Assembly (NCBI GenBank): GCA_910586715.1
Contig: CAJUJG010000011.1
Coordinates: forward strand, 67,617 to 83,742
From: an uncultured Lachnospiraceae bacterium
GTDB lineage: Bacteria; Bacillota; Clostridia; Lachnospirales; Lachnospiraceae
DNA: 16,126 nucleotides
Reading direction: 5' to 3'
Part shown: piece after piece, positions 1 to 7,390 of the stretch
How positions within the stretch are numbered: position 1 is the stretch's first letter
How the letters are laid out: each line of letters starts with the position of its first letter
Made by a program: the position numbers and the translations under genes
Notes under the pieces: model-generated
Told to the model about the DNA's origin: nothing
Seen by the model: the letters and a program-made list of their open reading frames with translations, nothing else
Databases searched by the model: none

Positions 1-401
1 TTAACACGGTATATTGTTCCGTTCGCAACAGGTGAAAACTGCGTCACGTTCTTTTTCCTCTGAAAAACCACATCCGTAATGTTATCCGGGAATTTTGAAC
101 TTTTTACGCGGTTGATCACAACATTTGCCACCAAAAGTTTTCCCCTTCTGTCCTCACCGCCCGCTTCCGCCTGTACAATCCGCATCAGGTTTTCAACATC
201 CTCGTCCGTCGCGCGGATACAGTATGACTGCTCAATCGTATCGTAAGTAATCACGCGTTCAAGCGATGCAAAGCGCTCAAGCTTCACACTCCTTGTCAGA
301 TTGCTGCTGTCCGCCTTCACTTCCATGCCCCGTGAAAATACAATCAGCAACGCACACACTATATTTGCAAAGAATAATAAAATATAACTTTTTGAATACA
401 T
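1..401 (-). CDS. SleB/CwlJ-type cell wall hydrolase, 3' end outside window
   Basis: Partial gene: 133 codons are visible and the frame is still open at base 1. The protein starts with a hydrophobic segment (about residues 5-23), so it is exported or membrane-anchored. From about residue 64 it matches the SleB/CwlJ (Hydrolase_2) fold: RIVQAEAGGEDRRGKLLVAN, then VVINRVKSSKFPDNITDVVF and QFSPVANGTIYRV. In this family the Glu of the AEA motif (E79 here) is the catalytic residue. Family members are lytic transglycosylases or wall hydrolases; SleB itself cuts spore cortex peptidoglycan that contains muramic-delta-lactam, but many clostridia carry vegetative paralogues, so the exact role is open. 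ATG at 401 is the only good start in frame. A purine-rich stretch (AGGAAAGGG) lies about 15 bases upstream, so the ribosome binding site is poorly placed. The gene is divergent from the AP2 gene. Confidence 0.85.
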   Translation of the reverse strand, partial: MYSKSYILLFFANIVCALLIVFSRGMEVKADSSNLTRSVKLERFASLERVITYDTIEQSYCIRATDEDVENLMRIVQAEAGGEDRRGKLLVANVVINRVKSSKFPDNITDVVFQRKKNVTQFSPVANGTIYRV

Positions 402-495
402 AATCTTTGTTCTGTACCCTTTCCTTTCATTATGGTAAACCTCTTCTGCACCTTTTATTAATTTATTCGCTTGTCCTTAAAAAAATTCATATTTT

Positions 496-524
496 TTTAC
501 ATTTTGAAAAAAATATGTTATATT
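496..524 (+). promoter_or_regulatory. Sigma-A-like promoter of the AP2-domain gene
   Basis: TTTACA at 496-501 and TATATT at 519-524 are separated by exactly 17 bases, placing a transcription start near 531. The surroundings are very AT-rich, so chance matches are possible. The spacing and the GGAGG at 548-552 (6 bases before the ATG at 559) make this the best reading. Confidence 0.6.
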
Positions 525-558
525 TGTTTTATATTTCTGTAAAATTTGGAGGAATTTC

Positions 559-1353
559 ATGCATAAAGGAGTCCTTGCGGCAAAAAAAAAGGACGGTGCC
601 GTATACTACCGCGCGTCCATAACCTATAAGAAAAAACATATCAGCCTTGGCGGTTTTCCTTCCGAAGAATTGGCAGCTTTTGCCTATAACGAGGCAAACA
701 GACTGATCAGTACACCGGCGCTTACCATCCACAGCCATTATGATGAATCGCCCCTGCCTTTTGAAAAGTGGGTTATTCTTTTGAATTACCGGGATAATGG
801 CATCTATTTCAGCACGCCGATTTATGCCCGCAGCACATTTTTTTACTACTATCTGTCGCCTTCCTATGTCTTAAAGTTTGATATCGACGACCTGTTTTAT
901 TATTCATCCCACAAGATTATGCAGCGCGGCGGACATCTTTTTGTAGCGGACTACGGTATGCAGGTCAATATTTTAAGCCGCTACGGAATCCGAAGCTTTG
1001 CCGTGGCAGGCAAGGATTACATTTTCCGAAACGGCGACGACACGGATTTCAGGCACGAAAACCTTCAGATTATAAACCGCTATCAGGGCGTGTCGGAAGT
1101 TACGCATCACGGAAAAAAAAAGTACAGGGCACGTATCAACGTGCCCGGCTATTTTATCATCGGTCATTATGCCTCGGAAATTGACGCAGCAATCGCATAC
1201 AATAAAGCGATTGATTTCTTAAAGATGAACGGTGTTCGCAAAAACTATACGCCAAACTATATAGACGGCTTATCCCCTGTCGTCTATGCCGAAATCTACT
1301 CTCATCTTAAAGTTTCCGAAAAAATACGAAAATACCGCCCTAAATCGTCCTGA
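559..1353 (+). CDS. Two-AP2-domain DNA-binding protein with degenerate HNH-like centre
   Basis: Two AP2/ERF-like DNA-binding modules flank a middle region. Module 1 (residues about 3-50) contains YYRASITYKKKHISLGGF and then EELAAFAYNEA. Module 2 (about 176-222) contains YQGV, KKYRARINVPGYFIIGHY and EIDAAIAYNKA. Both show the AP2 order of GV, basic strand, aromatic/Gly strand and an A-A-AYN helix. The segment just before module 2 (residues about 146-170, with NGDDTDFRHENLQI) resembles the end of an HNH homing endonuclease with a C-terminal AP2 domain (DHINGD...DNR..NLR), but the usual His of the DH pair is Tyr154, so nuclease activity looks lost. It is most likely a domesticated homing-endonuclease derivative that binds DNA; the target is unknown. 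GGAGG 6 bases upstream supports ATG 559. No partner genes are seen; it is divergent from the SleB-like gene and convergent with the GH25-like gene. Confidence 0.8.
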   Translation: MHKGVLAAKKKDGAVYYRASITYKKKHISLGGFPSEELAAFAYNEANRLISTPALTIHSHYDESPLPFEKWVILLNYRDNGIYFSTPIYARSTFFYYYLSPSYVLKFDIDDLFYYSSHKIMQRGGHLFVADYGMQVNILSRYGIRSFAVAGKDYIFRNGDDTDFRHENLQIINRYQGVSEVTHHGKKKYRARINVPGYFIIGHYASEIDAAIAYNKAIDFLKMNGVRKNYTPNYIDGLSPVVYAEIYSHLKVSEKIRKYRPKSS

Positions 1354-1370
1354 ACATTTAGAGCGGTATT
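1331..1370. terminator. Bidirectional terminator between AP2 and GH25-like genes
   Basis: The arms 1331-1345 and 1356-1370 pair at 14 of 15 positions around a 10-base loop. CTTTTATTT follows on the plus strand, and a T-rich stretch follows on the minus strand. It overlaps the last codons of the plus gene and lies 3 bases past the minus gene's stop, so it probably serves both. Confidence 0.8.
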
Positions 1371-1373
1371 CTT

Positions 1374-2660
1374 TTATTTACTGTAGTCCGTAAAACTCAT
1401 ACTCATTGCGACTTTTCCCGATACTCCGTTGACGCTTGTATTGGAATCATACTGCCACATTCCGAATTCGTACGGATAATCCGGTTCCTTACTGTCCTGA
1501 GCATACCACACATCATAGTCGCTAAGCCGCTCCATATCAAGCATCGTAAGCAGCCATTCCTTATCCCCGTATAGCATCGGCGTGTAGCCTTCGTCATAAA
1601 CCCTGTCCAAAAATGCTTTTGCAACGGAAGTCCTGTCCTCCATATTAAGCGCCTCAATCCGCGCCATATCGCCCTCCACGGTTTCCATCACAAAAGCAAC
1701 CGGATATTTCACATCATAATCTGCAATCGCATCTAAAAGCTCATCCGCTTCCTCGCGTGCCTCAGACTTATTAACCGCCTGCGAACAGAAATAAACGCCA
1801 ATGTCAAGTCCTGCCTTTTTTGCGGCTTTCAGGTTATCCTTATACTTTTCGTCAAACACGATATTTCCGCTGCTGTAGCCTCTTGCTCCAATCTTTATCA
1901 TCACAAAGTCACAGCCTGCCTTTTTCAGCTTTGAAAAATCCACGTCACCCTGATTTGCAGAAATATCCGCGCCGCACTTGGAAACAATTTTACCTTCCTC
2001 AAAATAGTTCATCACAGGCTTCTGATATTTAAGGTTTGCATAGTCATAATCGTTGCGTTCAATATCCTGACTAAGATCCACCCATTCCTTTGTCCCATCG
2101 GAACGCTTTACCTGTATACGGTTCTCCTCCTCTTTGTCCTTCTCTTCTTTTTTGTCGTTCTCCTGCGTATCCTCTTCGTCCTTGATATTTTCCTTGTCAG
2201 GCATATCGTACACGGAAGTCTTTCCTTTTGCAAGCTCATCTGCCGTAACAGCCTTATCGCCTGACTCCTCCTCGGAAGAACCTTCAATTACCGTTTCCCC
2301 TGTTGTCTGATTTTTGACAGTGCCGTTATTTTTATTGGACTTTGAGCCGCCGGTCGTCCGCCCCGTATCAGGGAGTGTCCAAATATCAAGATCATCCGAA
2401 GTAAGCTTATTGTCGGAAATAACCGTCGCCGCAGAGCCTGAAGCCGTGTTTGCCGACTGCGCCGTCTGTGCGTCTCTCTGCGCCACTGCTGCCGCATACC
2501 CACTGCCGTCATTTCTGCTTTTGCTGCTGTTTACCCAAAAGACAATTGCCGTAACCCCTAGTATCACCACAGACATAATCAGCACCATATATACGTATAT
2601 CATATTTGAGCCCGAACCATGCTCCTCCTCATAATAACCGTCATTCTGAAGCTTCATCAT
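1374..2660 (-). CDS. Membrane-anchored GH25-fold (lysozyme-like) protein, atypical active site
   Basis: A short cytoplasmic tail, one membrane segment (about 20-44), a long charged and low-complexity linker (about 45-200, Lys/Glu/Asp-rich near 155-180), then a GH25-like barrel (about 226-428) outside the cell. GH25 muramidases cleave the MurNAc-GlcNAc bond. The first conserved Asp is kept (GADISANQG, D232). The D-x-E motif reads PVAFVMET, so the Asp position is V324 while the acid/base Glu is kept (E326). The late VDLN-type motif reads VAMS (417-420). It may therefore be a low-activity, altered or non-enzymatic wall-binding relative. GGAGG (2664-2668) is 3 bases from the first ATG and 6 from the second (2657), so translation may begin at 2657. 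It is monocistronic, with its own promoter. Confidence 0.85.
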   Translation of the reverse strand: MMKLQNDGYYEEEHGSGSNMIYVYMVLIMSVVILGVTAIVFWVNSSKSRNDGSGYAAAVAQRDAQTAQSANTASGSAATVISDNKLTSDDLDIWTLPDTGRTTGGSKSNKNNGTVKNQTTGETVIEGSSEEESGDKAVTADELAKGKTSVYDMPDKENIKDEEDTQENDKKEEKDKEEENRIQVKRSDGTKEWVDLSQDIERNDYDYANLKYQKPVMNYFEEGKIVSKCGADISANQGDVDFSKLKKAGCDFVMIKIGARGYSSGNIVFDEKYKDNLKAAKKAGLDIGVYFCSQAVNKSEAREEADELLDAIADYDVKYPVAFVMETVEGDMARIEALNMEDRTSVAKAFLDRVYDEGYTPMLYGDKEWLLTMLDMERLSDYDVWYAQDSKEPDYPYEFGMWQYDSNTSVNGVSGKVAMSMSFTDYSK

Positions 2661-2709
2661 TATCCTCCATACTATTTCATTTAAATTAACATAATATATT
2701 TACAAATAC

Positions 2710-2738
2710 ATTATAATATATCAGAAGGACAATTTCAA
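2710..2738 (-). promoter_or_regulatory. Strong sigma-A-like promoter of the GH25-like gene
   Basis: Read on the minus strand: TTGAAA (2738-2733), a 17-base spacer, then TATAAT (2715-2710). It is near consensus and 50 bases before the start codon, which suggests constitutive vegetative expression. Confidence 0.8.
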
Positions 2739-2813
2739 TTATTTTCTTTATTTTTTACACAAATCCTAAAACTCTCTGTTTTCCCACAGTATTTCCATGT
2801 GCATAACGCACAA

Positions 2814-2834
2814 AAATGCCGCAATCCGGCATTT
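2814..2834 (-). terminator. Intrinsic terminator of the amidase-deacetylase gene
   Basis: A perfect 8-bp stem (AAATGCCG / CGGCATTT) with a 5-base loop starts 5 bases after the TGA at 2840-2842. On the minus strand it runs into a short T tract. Confidence 0.8.
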
Positions 2835-2839
2835 CTGCA

Positions 2840-4288
2840 TCAAAACTGTATCGGCACAACCTCCTCCGAAAGCGGAAGCATCTGATATTCCGGAAACTGC
2901 TCCAGTAACTCATCAATGCAAAGACTTGTGTTGTACACAACGTCATGCGCAAGCATCACAACCTTCGTTCTCCCCAGTGTACTTTCTTTTGCATTGGCAA
3001 GCAGCGTTTTGGGCTCCGACTTTTTTACCGCGTCCTCAAGACTTGCATTCCAGTCATAATAGAGATACCCTTTGTCTGCCATTGTTTTCGCAATGTCCTG
3101 ATAAACCTTCTTATTATGAGCATTGATACTTCCCCCTGGAAAACGGAACAGTTTTACGTCCACTCCCGTAGTCTCATAGATAACCGCCTTTGCCTTTTCA
3201 AAATCCTCCACATATGCATCTACGCTCTCATACAATGCCTTGTAATCATGACTGTAGCAATGAATGCCGATTGTATGACCTTCTGCCACAATGCGTTTTG
3301 CGATTTGGGGATACCGTTCGACATTTTCCCCGACTAAAAAAAACGTTGCCTTGATATTGTGCCGCTTTAACGCATCCAAAATGACGCCCGTACTTTCCGC
3401 AGAAGGACCGTCATCAAAGGTCAGATACATCGTCTTTGGATGAAGGTACAGCTCCACGCCCGACGCAATTGATTGTGCAAGCTGTTGTTGATATTCGTCC
3501 GATGCCAAAAGCGCCCGTTCCTTCTTGCTGGAAAGAAATCCCGTCTCCACAAGGCACGCGGGCATATTCGTTTCCCGTATGACATAAAGGTTTTCATTTG
3601 CAACAATGTCCCTGTCCCTCGCATCTGTATGCTCTGTGAGCTGCTGCTGCATCAGTTTTGCAAGCCGCCTGCCGTCCGCGCCGCACTCCGCACTGTAATA
3701 CGTTTCTATCCCATGTACATCGGCTGTTTCCTTTTCATAAAAATTTTGATGAATGCTGATATAAATTGTGGCGCCGTTTTCATTTGCAAGGTTTACACGC
3801 TCTTCAAGGGATACGGTTTCATCTCCCTCCCGCGTCATAAGCACCTCATAGCCGCGCGCATTTAACAGCTCCCTGGTATGATTTGCAATGCTTAAATTAA
3901 TATCCTTCTCATACAAATCCCCCTTTGAGCAGCCCGCATCCGCCCCTCCGTGTCCCGCGTCAATTACAATCAGCGGATTGGACGCATCCCGTATGGGAAT
4001 TGCCCGTTCCCCTTGGCTGACAGCATCCGCCTTTGTCACTACATCCCGAATATCCAAAGCATGCAGCGGCGGATTAAATGCCACCTCCTCAACCGTTTCC
4101 TTCTGTCTGTAACCGTTCATCCACTGGTAAGCTGCCGCCTGCACAATGCAATACAGCAGACATACTGCCATAAATACTGTAAAAAAACACTTCAGCGCCC
4201 TTTTATCAACACGCCTTCTGACACGCCTATGAACCTGCGCATATCCGATATACATTATAAAGCCCCCCTTTTTCCTTGGTATTTTCAT
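2840..4288 (-). CDS. Bifunctional N-acetylmuramoyl-L-alanine amidase / NodB polysaccharide deacetylase
   Basis: An N-terminal membrane segment (about 33-52) anchors two extracellular domains. Amidase_3 (about 105-282) has the zinc set H113 (DAGHGG), E127 (LYEKDIN), H180 (ISIHQN) and catalytic E248 (LVETGF). The NodB deacetylase (about 285-478) has TFDDGP (D292, D293), metal-binding H343 and H347 (IHCYSH), RFPGG (382-386) and a late AHD (H448). All key residues appear present. The amidase strips stem peptides from MurNAc; PdaA-type deacetylases then act on peptide-free MurNAc to form muramic-delta-lactam in spore cortex. The fusion thus resembles CwlD plus PdaA, though vegetative wall modification is possible. 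The start is more likely the ATG at 4255 (471 aa): AAGGGGGG lies 7 bases before it, while 4288 lacks a clear ribosome binding site. A phased repeat array lies just upstream. Confidence 0.9.
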   Translation of the reverse strand: MKIPRKKGGFIMYIGYAQVHRRVRRRVDKRALKCFFTVFMAVCLLYCIVQAAAYQWMNGYRQKETVEEVAFNPPLHALDIRDVVTKADAVSQGERAIPIRDASNPLIVIDAGHGGADAGCSKGDLYEKDINLSIANHTRELLNARGYEVLMTREGDETVSLEERVNLANENGATIYISIHQNFYEKETADVHGIETYYSAECGADGRRLAKLMQQQLTEHTDARDRDIVANENLYVIRETNMPACLVETGFLSSKKERALLASDEYQQQLAQSIASGVELYLHPKTMYLTFDDGPSAESTGVILDALKRHNIKATFFLVGENVERYPQIAKRIVAEGHTIGIHCYSHDYKALYESVDAYVEDFEKAKAVIYETTGVDVKLFRFPGGSINAHNKKVYQDIAKTMADKGYLYYDWNASLEDAVKKSEPKTLLANAKESTLGRTKVVMLAHDVVYNTSLCIDELLEQFPEYQMLPLSEEVVPIQF

Positions 4289-4322
4289 CTTTACCGTTCA
4301 TTCCATACCTAAAGAATACAGG

Positions 4323-4388
4323 AGAGCTTCATCAAAATATCATATTTTCCACATCAAAACGACATATTTTTTACATCATTTTTGCATA
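4323..4388 (-). promoter_or_regulatory. Array of six 11-bp-phased elements upstream of the amidase-deacetylase gene
   Basis: On the minus strand, from 4388 down, consecutive 11-mers read TATGCAAAAAT, GATGTAAAAAA, TATGTCGTTTT, GATGTGGAAAA, TATGATATTTT and GATGAAGCTCT: each starts with T/G-ATG in phase. Elements 2 and 4 form a clear 22-bp direct repeat (GATGT..AAAATATG, 13 of 15 bases equal). The core ATGCAAAAA also occurs twice in the promoter of the two-component operon (8691-8712). OmpR/PhoB regulators bind 11-bp direct repeats, so this is a candidate binding array for the regulator encoded at 6734-7390. No consensus -35 was found downstream of it, which would fit activator-dependent transcription. 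No terminator was seen between the operon's last stop (4392) and this array. Confidence 0.5.
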
Positions 4389-4391
4389 ATC

Positions 4392-5285
4392 CTACCGTGA
4401 AATTTTTAAAAACAATTCGTTTATTCCTTCATAAAATCCGACCGTGACAACCGTATTTCCTTTATCCACACCTGCAAATTTATATTTTTTATAATCCGAC
4501 GTGGTTTCCATCAGCGGGTTGGCGTCCTCATATTCCTGCTGCCCTTTCAGCCCGAGATACTCGCTCCACTGTGCCACCATGTTATCCGAATCAATATCCG
4601 CCCACGTACTTCCGGCGGTTCTGACATAAAATTCATAGACAAGCCCCGTATCCGCATCAATATATGCGTCCAAAAGACAGCCTTCCTTATTGGCATTCTG
4701 CTGCCCCGTTTTTAAACTAATCTTCCACACGGATAAATTATTGCGCGGCTCAAGCACATCAATTGCCGAATAGAGCACTGCACTGTGCGTTGCCGCCGTA
4801 ACGCTTCTCACCTCCTCGGGCAAAATCGAAAGCGTATACATCTTGGCAAGCTCCTCGTTGCACCGCTCATAAATCTGCTCCTCTGTAATTTCCTTGTCGG
4901 ACGGCTCCTGATGATTGACCACAAACGCATAGTTGCCTGTCAGATTATCATAATCCATATCCGTCTGCACCTTTGTAACCACGCTTGCGTCACTCTCGGG
5001 CAGCACTTGGTTTGTCAGGCATTTTGACAGAATATAAAGCTTTTCATTGCTGTTTAGCGAATACCGGTAACCCTCACCGTTTCCCTCCACCGCCTCCGCC
5101 TTAATTTTATTGAGCGTATACTGGTCCCTGTAATTCGAAAGCTGCTCCGGTCCCCAAATCGCACCAAAAACAACAAGCCCTGTCCCAATGACTATGAGCA
5201 GGAAAATGTACCGCCTGTTTCTCTTTCTGTTCTTTTTTCTGTTCGCATTTTTTCTATTCCCATTTTTTCTGTTCTGTCCACTCAT
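4392..5285 (-). CDS. Membrane-anchored protein of unknown function, last gene of the two-component operon
   Basis: I do not recognise a named family. The first 25 residues are extremely basic, made of repeated N-R-K runs, followed by one membrane helix (about 26-44) and an extracytoplasmic domain of about 250 residues. That domain is mixed alpha/beta, ending in VVTVGFYEGINELFLKISR, and contains ILPEEVRSVTAATHSAVLY and a segment (about 192-222, VWKISLKT... DAYIDADTGLVYEFYV) that looks like PepSY-type or other small secreted domains in which a strand carries D-A-x-T-G; this likeness is weak. It overlaps the histidine kinase by 4 bases (ATGA, 5282-5285), so it is translationally coupled and probably works with the kinase as an accessory sensor or effector at the membrane. 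Confidence 0.75.
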   Translation of the reverse strand: MSGQNRKNGNRKNANRKKNRKRNRRYIFLLIVIGTGLVVFGAIWGPEQLSNYRDQYTLNKIKAEAVEGNGEGYRYSLNSNEKLYILSKCLTNQVLPESDASVVTKVQTDMDYDNLTGNYAFVVNHQEPSDKEITEEQIYERCNEELAKMYTLSILPEEVRSVTAATHSAVLYSAIDVLEPRNNLSVWKISLKTGQQNANKEGCLLDAYIDADTGLVYEFYVRTAGSTWADIDSDNMVAQWSEYLGLKGQQEYEDANPLMETTSDYKKYKFAGVDKGNTVVTVGFYEGINELFLKISR

Positions 5286-6694
5286 TCAACCTGTTCTCCA
5301 TTTGTATCCCTAATCAGAAACCAAAAGCAGCTTCCCTCGCCGAGCGTGCTCTCAATCATCAGCTCGCTGTCATGCAGCGAAAGCACCTGCGTACACAAGG
5401 ATAAGCCAAGCCCCGCGCCGTTTCTGCTCCTTGAACGCGATTTGTCCACCATATAAAACGCCTCCGTGATACGGCTGCACTCTTCTGCGGGTATGCCGAC
5501 GCCATAATCCCGCACACTGAAAACATACCCGTCTTCCTGCCGCTCTCCCCGCACCTCAATCGTACCATTTTCTTTTGACGCCTTATGAGCATTGTCAATC
5601 AAATTTAAAAGCACGGATTTTAAAAGGTTGCCTTCCACACATACCTGCCCTGCATCATATGAAATATCAAGCGTCACGCCTTCAATTGTCCCATACATCC
5701 TGCGCAGATAATCAAATAGCTCTGACACGTCCACTTCCTGCCGCTCCAGCGCGCCGCGCTTCATTACCACAAGATCCAATAACCGAAATGCCATTGTCTC
5801 CAAGCGCTTTCCTTCTGTGTAAATGTAATTCGCCGAAAGAAATTGTTTCTCGTCGTCAAGCTTTCTTGAACGCAGCAAATCCGCATATCCGATAATTGAG
5901 GTCAGCGGCGTTTTGAGCTCATGGGAAAATGCGCCGATAAAATCCTCCCGCGCGCGCACCTCATTTTCAAGCTGTTCCACATTTTTCTCGAGCGCGCCTG
6001 CCATTCTGTTAAAATCGATCGTCAGCTGCCCAAGTTCGTCGCTGCTAACCCGTTTGGCACGGTACGCATAATCGCCTGCCGCCATCTTTTTTGTCGCCCT
6101 TGTCAAAAGACGTATCGGCTTTGTAATCCACCCTGAAATAATCCACATCACCGCAATGCTTGTCAAAAGCATAAACACCGTTACCTGGCGGTATATATGA
6201 AAGCCCTGCCGCCGCTCCTCATAAATACCTGTCACATCATGAAGCGTTTCAAGATAAAGTACCCTGTCAAGCGCATCAAGCATCGTTCCAGTTTGGATAT
6301 AATAGGAATCCCCGTCCCGCACGACCTGATATATCCGCGTTTCTTTATCAATCTGCATCAGGAAATCAATCTCCTGCGCAAACCCTTCGCTCGCATAAAG
6401 AAACCGTCCCTCCTCATCTGAAATGCGAAGCAGTCTGCCGCCCTGTCCGCTCGCCTCAAGCTTGATGCCGATTTCCTCTATGGTTGAATTTTGCAGCATA
6501 GCGTACTTGGAGGGGATATTGAGTGCCGCCGTCTCAAAAGCAAATTGCAGGATACTGCTCTCGTCAAGCGCCTGCCCTACTTCTCTTGTCATGGAAGCGT
6601 CAAAAACGTAATTGACAAACAAGTACCCGCTCACGCCCAGCGCAAGCGCCATAATCAGCACTGTGCTCAGCAAGATTTTATATGAAAATTTCAT
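5282..6694 (-). CDS. Sensor histidine kinase (HAMP, HisKA, HATPase_c)
   Basis: A classical membrane sensor kinase of normal length (470 aa). It has TM1 at about 7-30, an extracellular sensor of about 135 residues (31-167) with no recognised family, TM2 at about 168-190, and a HAMP linker at 191-243 (ITKPIRLLTRATKKMAAGDY). The dimerisation helix carries the phospho-accepting H258 in FSHELKTPLTSIIGY. The ATPase domain has the N box NLIDNAHKAS (364-373), G1 DYGVG (396-400) and G2 GAGLGLSL (426-433). It presumably phosphorylates the response regulator encoded 39 bases upstream. GGGAGG lies 10 bases before the ATG, somewhat far but usable. The stimulus is unknown; the two partner proteins outside the membrane and the wall-enzyme neighbour suggest an envelope cue. 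Confidence 0.96.
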   Translation of the reverse strand: MKFSYKILLSTVLIMALALGVSGYLFVNYVFDASMTREVGQALDESSILQFAFETAALNIPSKYAMLQNSTIEEIGIKLEASGQGGRLLRISDEEGRFLYASEGFAQEIDFLMQIDKETRIYQVVRDGDSYYIQTGTMLDALDRVLYLETLHDVTGIYEERRQGFHIYRQVTVFMLLTSIAVMWIISGWITKPIRLLTRATKKMAAGDYAYRAKRVSSDELGQLTIDFNRMAGALEKNVEQLENEVRAREDFIGAFSHELKTPLTSIIGYADLLRSRKLDDEKQFLSANYIYTEGKRLETMAFRLLDLVVMKRGALERQEVDVSELFDYLRRMYGTIEGVTLDISYDAGQVCVEGNLLKSVLLNLIDNAHKASKENGTIEVRGERQEDGYVFSVRDYGVGIPAEECSRITEAFYMVDKSRSRSRNGAGLGLSLCTQVLSLHDSELMIESTLGEGSCFWFLIRDTNGEQVE

Positions 6695-6733
6695 TCGTCC
6701 AAATCCTCCCTGCTTTCGATATTCCGGGAATTT

Positions 6734-7390
6734 TCAGTCAATTTCCAACCGATAGCCCACCTTATATACCGCCACAAGGCTGTTCTCCCAGCCAAGCTTT
6801 TTCCTAAGCCGCTGTACATGCAGCTCAAGCGTTCTGCTGTCCGAAAGGTATTCGTCACCCCACACTTTTTCATAAAGCCGTTCTTTAAAAAGCGCAACGT
6901 TTTTATTCTGTATAAAGAGCACCAACAGTCCATATTCCTTATTGGTAAGCGCAACGGGGTTTCCCGCCCTTGTCACTTTGTGCGCCTCCATATCCACAAC
7001 AATATCCCCCGCCGTAAGTGCTTTTTCCGCGATATGATACCTGCGCAGCACCACCTCCACGCGCGCCACCAGCTCCACAACCTCAAACGGCTTGACCAGA
7101 TAGTCGTCCGCGCCAAGCTTTAAGCCCTTTACACGGTCCTTGACATCGTGCTTCGCGGTAATAAAAATTACGGGGATATTGAGCGGCCGTATGTATTCCA
7201 TAATGTCATAACCGTCCGCCCCCGGAAGCATTATGTCCAGTAAAATCAGGTCAAAATGTTCCCGTTCAATCAAATCAATCGCCGTAAGCCCGTCCTGTAC
7301 GGACTTGCAGTGATAACCTGCCGCCGACAGATTAATGTCAATTAAATCGCATATCGTCTTTTCATCGTCCACAATTAATATTTTTATCAT
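6734..7390 (-). CDS. OmpR/PhoB-family response regulator
   Basis: The receiver domain (1-115) has the acidic pair D8/D9, phospho-acceptor D52 (LLDIMLPG), T78 and K100 (LVKPF). The winged-helix DNA-binding domain (about 127-216) has LTNKEYGLLVLF, the recognition-helix region SRTLELHVQRLRKKLG and the wing VYKVGYRLE. Length (218 aa) is below the usual 225-235. AGGAG precedes the ATG by 5 bases, and the start overlaps the stop of the upstream secreted-protein gene by 4 bases (ATGA). Its likely targets are the 11-bp tandem repeats in its own operon promoter and the related array before the amidase-deacetylase gene; this is inferred from the known repeat spacing of the family. Confidence 0.97.
   Translation of the reverse strand: MIKILIVDDEKTICDLIDINLSAAGYHCKSVQDGLTAIDLIEREHFDLILLDIMLPGADGYDIMEYIRPLNIPVIFITAKHDVKDRVKGLKLGADDYLVKPFEVVELVARVEVVLRRYHIAEKALTAGDIVVDMEAHKVTRAGNPVALTNKEYGLLVLFIQNKNVALFKERLYEKVWGDEYLSDSRTLELHVQRLRKKLGWENSLVAVYKVGYRLEID

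Noticed and set aside
1..3. TTA at the left edge read as a stop for the SleB-like gene
   Set aside because: It is out of frame with the ATG at 401; the SleB-like frame remains open at base 1, so the gene is partial.
407..622. A 71-residue plus-strand frame overlapping the AP2 gene start
   Set aside because: It covers the AP2 promoter and ribosome binding site in another frame and has no ribosome binding site of its own.
4256..4288. ATG at 4288 as the true start of the amidase-deacetylase gene
   Set aside because: Not excluded, but the G-rich stretch it would translate as KKGG looks like the ribosome binding site for the ATG at 4255.
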